Shown here in pieces: positions 6,675-12,611 of a stretch of 12,611 nucleotides of DNA; position 1 is the first letter of the stretch, and each line of letters begins with the position of its first letter. Below the pieces are notes generated by a model. That model did not search any database. It saw nothing but the letters and a program-made list of their open reading frames with translations, and was not told the origin of the DNA. The translations under genes and the position numbers were made by a program. Source of the DNA: Gammaproteobacteria bacterium (lineage in GTDB: Bacteria; Pseudomonadota; Gammaproteobacteria; Steroidobacterales; Steroidobacteraceae); contig VBNP01000074.1 in assembly GCA_005877965.1 (NCBI GenBank), positions 6,278-18,888 of the forward strand, read 5' to 3'.

Positions 6675-6858
6675 GTGCTGCGGAAGCATGTGGCTTTCAA
6701 CGGGGAGTCGGGGTGCAAAAGATGGGTTGGTAACGGGGGCCCGATCTGACACTTGTGCGCGATATATTCGGGTCGCGTTTGGCTAGCCGCCGCGCGCGGT
6801 TAACCCCGAGCATCTCCGTCGGTGCCCGAGGCGGACTCCCTGTTGCGGGCGGCCGTCG

Positions 6859-7389
6859 CTATCGCCCCGGGGGTATCCCCAGGAGAGCCTCAGCGGCCCG
6901 CACGTAGTGCCACAGCTCACCGGGATTTCTTGCCAACGCCTGCGAAAACAATTCCTCGCCCTTTGCGCGCTGACCCGTTCTGATGTACCACGCACCAATT
7001 TCGGCCATGCCGGTATCGTCTTTGGGATTCGCAATGAGAGTCTTTTGAAAGGCTTCCTCGGCTTTCAACGGCTCGCCGGCGTCGGCGTAGATCTCCCCTG
7101 CGCGCTGCCAGTCGCTCCCCTTCGGTTTCGCGTTCAAGACCTGGTCAATTAGCGCCTGGCCTTTTCCCTTGTCTCCTGAAAGGTAATACACGCGAGCGAC
7201 GCCCAGTCGCTCCCAGGAGCCACTGCCTGCGAGCTTCTCTGCTTCCTGCAGAGCAGCCAGTCCCGCTTCCTTCGCCGGTTTGCCGCGGATGAGGTCCATG
7301 CCCGGTGGTCTTTCCTTCGCGGCGAGGCCGACGCCTAGGCCAAACGCCAGACACCCCGCTGCAAGTGCGAGGGCAAAACCCGTTTTCAT
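6859..7389 (-). CDS. Exported tetratricopeptide-repeat protein
   Basis: The product is 176 residues. ATG 7389 is chosen over a start further upstream because it is preceded by GAGGA at 8 bases and opens a clear signal peptide (residues 1-24, MKTGFALALAAG... ending GLAA). Three TPR units follow at about residues 58-90, 92-124 and 126-158, with typical small residues at the helix contacts and NP turns (NPKDD, NPGEL). TPR arrays act as protein-docking scaffolds, here in the periplasm. The gene follows the broken DUF4389 gene on the same strand by about 100 bp and may once have been cotranscribed with it. The partner is unknown. Confidence 0.85.
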   Translation of the reverse strand: MKTGFALALAAGCLAFGLGVGLAAKERPPGMDLIRGKPAKEAGLAALQEAEKLAGSGSWERLGVARVYYLSGDKGKGQALIDQVLNAKPKGSDWQRAGEIYADAGEPLKAEEAFQKTLIANPKDDTGMAEIGAWYIRTGQRAKGEELFSQALARNPGELWHYVRAAEALLGIPPGR

Positions 7390-7487
7390 GTTTGAATCCT
7401 CGTGAGTGCGACCAGCAGCAGCAGTTCGTCGCGGCCGGCCGGTAACGTAGTGCAAACACACCAGCATCCTTTACGTCTCCTCCCCAA

Positions 7488-8067
7488 TCAGGTTCCGGTG
7501 CTGAACGGCGGATAGCGATCGGTCGTGAGCAGGAACGCATAGGCCGCAACCCGGAGCCACCAGCGGAACACTCCGACGATGAAGTCGAAGAGCGAGCGGG
7601 GATAGCGGCCCGTAAATAGTATCGCGAACCAGGCAATGATCACGCAGAAGAGGGCCGCGATGCCGAGGAACCATAGGATGACGTAGTGCGGAATCGCCAG
7701 GAGCCACTTGACGAGCGGCAGCCAGCGATTCAACTCACGCTTCGCATCGATACTCGTCGCGTAACAGCGCCAGATAGATGGCGACGCGGGTGCTGAACCT
7801 CGTCAGGGCGAGGTTCCAGTCGAACCACCATCGTGGGTACTTCTGACGAAACAGCAGCATCAGCACCGACGTCAGAAAAACAATCCCGCCTGACCCAAAC
7901 ACGTGATTCCCCGAACCGGCGTGAACGCTGGCCCTCGTTAGACGAGCGAGGACGACGGCGATCGGAATGACGGTGAACAGCCGGAAGGCGGTGGTGAGTC
8001 GGTCGAGCTCTCGGTCTGGGTAGTCGATCTCGAGTGTCGCCGGAAATCCAGATGAGACGTTTTCCAT
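7488..8067 (-). pseudogene. DUF4389 membrane-protein gene broken by a frameshifting deletion
   Basis: Two adjacent frames together spell one DUF4389 protein. The first (8067 to 7735) starts at an ATG with a perfect AGGAGG ribosome site and reads MENVSSGFPATLEIDYPD, two membrane segments, then FRQKYPRWWFDWNLALTRF and LLRDEY before a premature TGA. The second (about 7754 to 7488) reads KRELNRWLPLVKW, a long hydrophobic segment, LFTGRYPRSLFDFIVGV and TDRYPPF. Family members known to me run straight from the RDEYPS part through an acidic linker and a second IDYPD motif into LNRWLPLVKW; that linker of about 20 codons is missing here and the frame shifts at the join. The function of DUF4389 is unknown. 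The alternatives are a sequencing error or two separately translated halves. Confidence 0.75.
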
Positions 8068-8319
8068 TGCTTTTCCTCCTGCGCGTGTCGTCGGTAGTAA
8101 CGGAGTCGAGCGACTGATATGGCCCACAGGTGTCAACTGGCGCAAGGGCATCACTCGCGATCGTGCGCGACCCTGTGGAGATCCGAGTGTGAGTCACCCC
8201 GGATGGGGAACGCGACGCGCGGAGCTTATAGCGACGATGGATCACACTGATATTCGCGGGTCGGTTACCGTATTGCATCGGTCCGTCGCGGAGCTGCCTC
8301 GATCTAAAGGCGGAGATCT

Positions 8320-8484
8320 TCAAGGTGGAAAGATGTGATTCAGCGTGCCGATGATGCTCTTGAACTCCGTCGAACGCAGCTTCGTGCCTTCGCCGGTGGG
8401 TAGCCCCTCTACCGCCCGATAGGTGAGCGCATCTGCCCAGGCGCGATACCGGGCGAGCAGATGAGCGGTCTGGGTACTCAACAT
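8320..8484 (-). pseudogene. DinB-family protein, N-terminal fragment
   Basis: From ATG 8484 the frame gives 54 residues: HLLARYRAWADALTY, an LPTGEGTK turn, then FKSIIGTLNHIF, the classic opening of DinB/YfiT-type four-helix-bundle proteins, with H50 as the first of three metal-binding histidines. Complete members are about 150-180 residues. Here the homology ends abruptly after LNHI and a stop follows three codons later, so the rest of the bundle and two metal ligands are absent. No continuation is seen in another frame in the 250 bp beyond. It is most simply a 3'-truncated gene, and not a functional enzyme. Confidence 0.65.
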
Positions 8485-9032
8485 GGGACTATCGCGAGCA
8501 TGCACTATCGTGCCGCGCACTAAGAGGAAATGGTATCAGGGGCGTCCTTCGATACTTGTCTGCTCGCCCTACCGCGTCGCAGCTCCGTGACGGAAAGCGC
8601 CTAATCTCAATGCTGCAGCGCGAAGCCCGGCGAAAGGTAAAGACTGAGCGCGGGACAACGGTGAAGCCCCAGCTTCGGAATCAGCACCAACGGACCGGCC
8701 GCGCTGCAGTGTGCCTTCGCGGCGGGTCGCGGGCCACCTTGCTTGCTTCCGGAAAAGAGGCGGGTTAATACCCATTGCATGCCATGGGGGCAAGGCGTAC
8801 ACGGCATGCGAATCAAAAACAAGCAGGTCCGGCTGGGTCTGCGGGCGAGGACTGTATCACTCCTTTGGAATGAGGCGTCTCTTGGTCGCCGATGTGCAGC
8901 TAATTCCAGAATCTCGCCGGCCATTGTCGCGACGTGTCCGGCAAACTCTCTCGGCCTGACACTCGGCCCGCGGCCGGTCGCGGGATGTTAGCCTTCTTCG
9001 AGTTCATTAAGAACGTAAGTGGGAGTGCGGGT
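8485..9032. other. Intergenic region upstream of the amidase
   Basis: About 550 bp with no gene I can support. Frames on both strands (including 105 codons on the minus strand, 8607-8924) are Cys/Arg/Pro-rich without ribosome sites. One inverted repeat is visible, GCATGCC (8777-8783) and GGCATGC (8803-8809), with a 19-base loop. The final bases carry the ribosome site for the amidase gene (GGGAG near 9021). Confidence 0.4.
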
Positions 9033-10886
9033 ATGAACCGTCTGTCTTATTACATGATGCGCATGCTGCCGGTGATTTCGCTGGCGCTTGCGGCAATTGC
9101 GCACGGCGAAAACCGTTCCGAAGGTCCTGAGCAGGAGAGGTTCGAGCTCGTTGAGACGACGATCGCCGACATCCAGCAGGCGTATCGCTCCGAACTTCTG
9201 ACGCCAGAGCAGCTGGTCAAAATGTATCAGGCGCGCATTGCGGCGTTCGACCGGGCGGGGCCGCACCTGAATGGCTACATGTACGTCAATCCGAATGCCG
9301 CCCATGCGGCGCGCGAGTTGATGCGCAAGTCCGACAACGACGGCGACGGTCACGAATCGTTGCCGTTGTACGGCGTGCCGGTCATCCTGAAGGACAACAT
9401 TGCCACGGCCGGAATGCCGACGACAGCGGGCTCCGTAGCCCTCGGCGAATCCATTCCCTCGAAAGACGCGTTCATCGTGACGAAACTGAAGGGCGCGGGT
9501 GCAATCATCCTCGGCAAGGGGACGCTGACCGAGTTCGCGAACTTCTTCGCGCTCGCAAACCCGAGCGGCTACAGCTCTCAGCTCCGGTTCCAGCTGTTTG
9601 AAGAGGGCGGCGATATCGTCCGCGTCGGCTATGGGTTCAACCCGTTCGATCCGCGCCCCGACCCGCGCCCGGATGTAATCAATGACGGCATCCGGTTGAC
9701 CCGAAGAGACGACGGGCGTCCGGCGCTCGATACCGGTGGATCGAGCTCTGGCCCCGGCATCGCCATCAGCGCCAATCTTGCGGCGGTCGGCGTCGGTACG
9801 GAGACCTCCGGCTCGATCCTTAGCCCGTCGAGTGCAAACCTGCTGGTCGGCATCAAACCTACCGTCGGGCTCGTCAGCCGGACGGGGATCGTGCCGATCA
9901 CCGCCGACCAGGACACCGCGGGTCCGATAGCGCGCACCGTGACCGACGCGGCAAAGCTGCTGAGCGTTCTGGCCGGGTACGACCCGGCCGATCCCGCGAC
10001 GATCGCGTGCCTGACGCCAGGCAAGTGCCTCAAAGACTACACGCCGTTCCTCAACAAGCACGCTCTGAAAGGCGCCCGGATCGCGGTACCCCACCTGCGG
10101 TACTGGACCAACGCCTCGGGCCAGACCGTGATCAGCACCGAGATTCAGAAGGTGATGAACGATGCTATTGCGGTGCTGCGCGCCCAGGGCGCGATCGTCG
10201 ATGACCCGGCGGATATACCGGACGCGCAGGAGCTGAACAACGTCAGCACGTGCGTGGTTAACCCCCCGTTCCCGGCCACCTGCTCGACAGTGCTGGCGTA
10301 CGGCTTCAAGCGCGACTTGAACGCATACCTGGCGGATTTTGGTCCGGGGATCGCCGCGGATGGTAAGACCGTGGTCAGTAGCCTCGCCGACGTCATCGCG
10401 TTCAACAACGCGTTCGTCGCCGGAGGCGAAAAGGTCGGGCTGAAGTACGGGCAGGATATCCTCTTGGCCGCCCAGGCCCTGGATACTCGCGCAGGCAGCA
10501 GCGACACGGCCCGGTATCACGCGGATCGAACGAGGGATCTCGACCTCGCGCGGACGAAGGGTCTCGATGTGATGTACCAAACGTACGATGCGGTCCTGTT
10601 CCCTGCGAACCGCGGGGCTGCTATCGCGGCGCGCGCCGGTTATCCGAGCATCGTGGTTCCCGGTGGTTTCATTGCAAATCCCGCGGTGCCGCCGCCGCCG
10701 TTGACCCCGCCGACACCATTTCCGGCAGACTTCAACGCCGAACCCGCCCCGTACGGCGTAACCTTCTCGGGACCGCCGTTCAGCGAGTCGAGGCTGATCG
10801 GCTACGCGTACGCGTTCGAGCAGGCGACTCGCGTTCGCGAGCCGCCGACCAGCGCGCCGTCGCTACCCAGCGACGTCGTCGAGTAG
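9033..10886 (+). CDS. Exported amidase-signature family hydrolase
   Basis: The product is 617 residues. ATG 9033 is chosen because GGGAG lies upstream and a signal peptide follows at once (residues 1-24, ...LPVISLALAAIAHG), so the enzyme is exported. The Ser-cisSer-Lys triad of the family is present: K120 in PVILKDN, cis-Ser S237 in GGSSSG, nucleophile S261 in GTETSGS; the 24-residue gap between the two serines equals that in FAAH and peptide amidase. GIKPTVGLVSRTGIVPI (273-289) and DTAGPIARTVTDAA (294-307) are also typical. Oddities are an acidic DNDGDG loop (101-106, DxDxDG as in calcium sites) just before the lysine, and a linker of about 60 residues (173-233) before the cis-Ser box. It hydrolyses amide or ester bonds; the substrate is unknown. 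Confidence 0.92.
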   Translation: MNRLSYYMMRMLPVISLALAAIAHGENRSEGPEQERFELVETTIADIQQAYRSELLTPEQLVKMYQARIAAFDRAGPHLNGYMYVNPNAAHAARELMRKSDNDGDGHESLPLYGVPVILKDNIATAGMPTTAGSVALGESIPSKDAFIVTKLKGAGAIILGKGTLTEFANFFALANPSGYSSQLRFQLFEEGGDIVRVGYGFNPFDPRPDPRPDVINDGIRLTRRDDGRPALDTGGSSSGPGIAISANLAAVGVGTETSGSILSPSSANLLVGIKPTVGLVSRTGIVPITADQDTAGPIARTVTDAAKLLSVLAGYDPADPATIACLTPGKCLKDYTPFLNKHALKGARIAVPHLRYWTNASGQTVISTEIQKVMNDAIAVLRAQGAIVDDPADIPDAQELNNVSTCVVNPPFPATCSTVLAYGFKRDLNAYLADFGPGIAADGKTVVSSLADVIAFNNAFVAGGEKVGLKYGQDILLAAQALDTRAGSSDTARYHADRTRDLDLARTKGLDVMYQTYDAVLFPANRGAAIAARAGYPSIVVPGGFIANPAVPPPPLTPPTPFPADFNAEPAPYGVTFSGPPFSESRLIGYAYAFEQATRVREPPTSAPSLPSDVVE

Positions 10887-10902
10887 CCCGCCGGGCATCC
10901 TG

Positions 10903-10938
10903 GGGTGGACGACCAGGTGGCGACCGAGTCGTCCGCCC
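10903..10938 (+). terminator. Hairpin after the amidase gene
   Basis: GGGTGGACGAC (10903-10913) can pair over all 11 positions, one as G-U, with GTCGTCCGCCC (10928-10938) around a 14-base loop, starting 17 bp after the amidase stop. Position and strength suggest a transcription end, but the bases after it (TTCGAACTCCC) contain no U-tract, so it may need Rho or only protect the mRNA 3' end. Confidence 0.45.
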
Positions 10939-11220
10939 TTCGAACTCCCGAAGTTGGTTACGTGCCCTGCCTGCCACAAGCTCGGCCTGGTTTCCACCTA
11001 ACAGACCCGAGCGCTCTGCCTTAGGCTAAACCGCTTGGCGATTCGGTAGCGGGCCGCCCGCTCACGTCGCAGGCTCGGGAAGCCTAGCGCCCGCTCGATT
11101 GCCTGGAAGCGCTGCCCGTTGCGCGTGTCCGCTGTTGCCTCGCCGCAAGTGAAGGACTACCCTGAAAGATGCAGCGGAAGGTATGCCGCGTGACTGTCGC
11201 TGGCTTCGCGATCATACCCG
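10939..11220. other. Gene-free spacer
   Basis: About 280 bp between the amidase hairpin and the leader ORF. A short CTTCG/CGAAG dyad (10938-10942 and 10949-10953) contains TTCGAAC, which recalls a tRNA T-loop, but no stems fit a tRNA. I see no gene and no clear promoter. Confidence 0.4.
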
Positions 11221-11334
11221 ATGGTGCGCCGGCATTTCGTTGGTCTCACTGCACGTCCTCTGTTTCTCGCCGCATTTCTCGCGCCGCCGGTCGCTGGCGC
11301 CGAAGCGGACGGCTCCGCAGGAGAAACCGCATGA
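11221..11334 (+). CDS. Small signal-peptide-like leader ORF, 37 residues
   Basis: ATG 11221 opens 37 codons: a basic start (MVRRH), a hydrophobic core (PLFLAAFLAPPVAG) and an AxA-type site (GAEA), then a short polar tail ending ETA. The TGA overlaps the ATG of the next gene (ATGA at 11331-11334), the arrangement of translationally coupled genes. The ribosome site of the next gene lies inside this frame. It has no Shine-Dalgarno of its own, and an in-frame stop at 11191 excludes a longer form from an upstream ATG. It could be a small secreted peptide, a regulatory leader, the old signal peptide of the downstream protein separated by a frameshift, or chance. Confidence 0.35.
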   Translation: MVRRHFVGLTARPLFLAAFLAPPVAGAEADGSAGETA

Positions 11335-12611
11335 TTCGACCACGCGCCTACATGGGATGGATGGCCGCGGGCACGCTGGTCCTGTGCACAGCCGCACGGT
11401 CCGCAGAAAACGCTCCCCTGGTTCAGCGCGGCGTGCGAGTGGAAGCGGAGGTTCAGCACGATACGTCGACTCCACTACGGCAGATGCCGCCTGCACTCCG
11501 CGCTCAGGGGCAGCGAGTGCACCCCGTGCTTCCGTTGCCGCGGCATGGAGGCGGAGGCGTCACTGCGGCCGATCCAGTCTTGCAGTCGTTGATAGCCCAG
11601 CCGCTGGCGCCCGCACTCACATTGAATTTTGATGGCGTCGGCAATGGTTTTTCGGGTCCCGCGGGTACCTTCACGGTAGCAGGAGCGCCGCCCGACACCA
11701 ATGGCAGCGTCGGGCCGAACCACTACGTCCAGATCGTCAACGCCGACTTCGCGGTGTTTGACAAGAGCGGCGCGGCTCTTTTTGGTCCCGTCCCCATCAA
11801 TACGTTGTGGAGCGGCTTCGGCGGTGATTGCGAGACGAATAACGACGGTGACCCGGTCGTGGAATACGACAAGCTTGCCGATCGCTGGGTGATCGCGCAG
11901 CCGTCCTTCTCGACGCTCCCGTATCTCGAGTGCGTGGCTGTGTCGACGTCGGGTGATCCAACCGGTACCTACAATCGCTACTCGTTCAGCTACACAGATT
12001 TTCCTGATTACCCCAAAATAGGTGTGTGGCCGGACGCCTATTACGCGACGTTCAACTTCTTCACCTCCGGGAGTGGCACTTTTTCCGGCGGCGAGGTCTG
12101 TGCTTACGACCGAGCGAGCATGTTGGCAGGGCAAGCGGCCACGCAACAGTGCTTCAATGTGGGCACGAGCTTCGGCGGTCTGCTGCCCGCCGACCTCGAC
12201 GGCGGAAGACAGCCACCGGCCGGATCACCGAACTACGTGGTTTCTCTCGGCGCGGTCGACGGGCAGCTCGCTTTCTGGCAGTTCCATGTCGACTGGACCA
12301 CCCCAGCGAACACGACCTTGACCGGTCCGACCACGCTCACGACCGCCGCGTTCACTCTGCCTTGCAACGATACGGGCGGCACGTGTGTCGCTCAGAGTGG
12401 TACCACGCAGCAACTGGATACGCTCGGTGACCGCCTCATGTACCGCCTGGCGTACCGCAACTTCAGCGATCACGAAGCTCTGGTCGTCAACCACAGCATT
12501 ACAGCCGGGTCCAGTGTCGGGGTGCGATGGTATGAACTCCGACCAGATGCATCACACAGTCTCGCCATTTTCCAGCAGGGAACCTATGCGCCCGATTCCG
12601 ACTACCGTTGG
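11331..12611 (+). CDS. Large secreted beta-rich protein, 3' end outside window
   Basis: From ATG 11331, preceded by AGGAGA at 8 bases, the frame stays open for 427 codons to the window edge. Residues 1-25 form a signal peptide (core MAAGTLVLCTA, cleavage near RSA-EN). A low-complexity Pro/Gly segment to about 96 is followed by LNFDGVGNGFSG, PPDTNGSVGPNHYVQIVN and D174-PVVEYDKLADRWVI, which recall secreted bacterial proteins with WD/kelch-like or Asp-box-like beta repeats. Paired cysteines and many Gly/Asp/Thr residues fit an extracellular beta-rich fold. The exact family and function are not clear; the missing C-terminus may carry an anchoring or sorting domain. Confidence 0.85.
   Translation, partial: MIRPRAYMGWMAAGTLVLCTAARSAENAPLVQRGVRVEAEVQHDTSTPLRQMPPALRAQGQRVHPVLPLPRHGGGGVTAADPVLQSLIAQPLAPALTLNFDGVGNGFSGPAGTFTVAGAPPDTNGSVGPNHYVQIVNADFAVFDKSGAALFGPVPINTLWSGFGGDCETNNDGDPVVEYDKLADRWVIAQPSFSTLPYLECVAVSTSGDPTGTYNRYSFSYTDFPDYPKIGVWPDAYYATFNFFTSGSGTFSGGEVCAYDRASMLAGQAATQQCFNVGTSFGGLLPADLDGGRQPPAGSPNYVVSLGAVDGQLAFWQFHVDWTTPANTTLTGPTTLTTAAFTLPCNDTGGTCVAQSGTTQQLDTLGDRLMYRLAYRNFSDHEALVVNHSITAGSSVGVRWYELRPDASHSLAIFQQGTYAPDSDYRW

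Noticed and set aside
7730..8323. 197-codon minus-strand open frame overlapping DUF4389
   Set aside because: A shadow frame of the DUF4389 gene; Arg/Ser-rich, without the family's membrane segments.
8607..8924. 105-codon minus-strand frame upstream of the amidase
   Set aside because: Cys/Pro/Arg-rich composition, no ribosome site and no known domain; a structured RNA was considered but no consensus could be recognised.
8988..10580. 530-codon minus-strand open frame
   Set aside because: It lies antisense to the amidase gene, whose catalytic motifs are intact; its Arg/Val/Asp-rich sequence is typical of the mirror of a GC-rich gene.
10938..10980. tRNA-like TTCGAAC loop
   Set aside because: Flanking bases do not form a T-stem or acceptor stem on either strand, and no anticodon arm is found.
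11475..12146. 223-codon minus-strand open frame
   Set aside because: Antisense to the secreted protein gene, which has a good ribosome site and signal peptide.
1..12611. CRISPR array or insertion sequence
   Set aside because: No regularly spaced direct repeats and no transposase-like frame on either strand; the only tandem repeats lie inside the SPOR-like gene.

Overview
The window looks like chromosomal DNA of a high-GC proteobacterium. The gene families present (a DUF3018-type MazE, a class C beta-lactamase-like serine hydrolase, DUF4389, DinB, a secreted amidase, a SPOR-like envelope protein) fit a soil or freshwater gammaproteobacterium, for example of the Steroidobacteraceae/Xanthomonadales type. 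That placement is inference; no rRNA or housekeeping marker is present. I found no CRISPR array, complete tRNA, rRNA or transposase.

Layout from left to right. 1-337: regulatory region with five TGTCGC/GCGACA half-sites. 338-2551 (+): a large disordered Ala/Pro-rich protein with two SPOR-like folded ends, a 63-residue tandem duplication and a recurring IDELL-type motif. 2611-2841 (-): an eroded TonB C-terminal domain. 2864-3634 (-): a TIR-domain protein with a C-terminal winged helix, the best candidate here for an uncharacterised defence or signalling effector. A perfect 20-bp palindrome lies 10-29 bp upstream of its start, followed by a gene-free stretch rich in inverted repeats (to 4251), one of which resembles an integron attC site. 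4252-5736 (+): an exported beta-lactamase-family serine hydrolase. 6049-6674 (+): a mazEF toxin-antitoxin operon with its own operator-like inverted repeat.

6859-8484 is a minus-strand block: a secreted TPR protein, a DUF4389 membrane-protein gene broken by an apparent out-of-frame deletion at a TATC microhomology, and a DinB gene cut off after its first third. 9033-10886 (+) is an exported amidase-signature hydrolase followed by an 11-bp hairpin. 11221-12611 (+) holds a 37-codon signal-peptide-like leader ORF overlapping by 4 bp the start of a large secreted protein that runs off the window.

The genes do not form one pathway. The picture is an accessory region: selfish or defensive modules (TIR, MazEF), exported hydrolases, and at least three decaying genes (TonB, DUF4389, DinB) within about 6 kb, which suggests repeated insertion and deletion. 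The TIR-winged-helix gene with its palindrome is the strongest lead for a new system.
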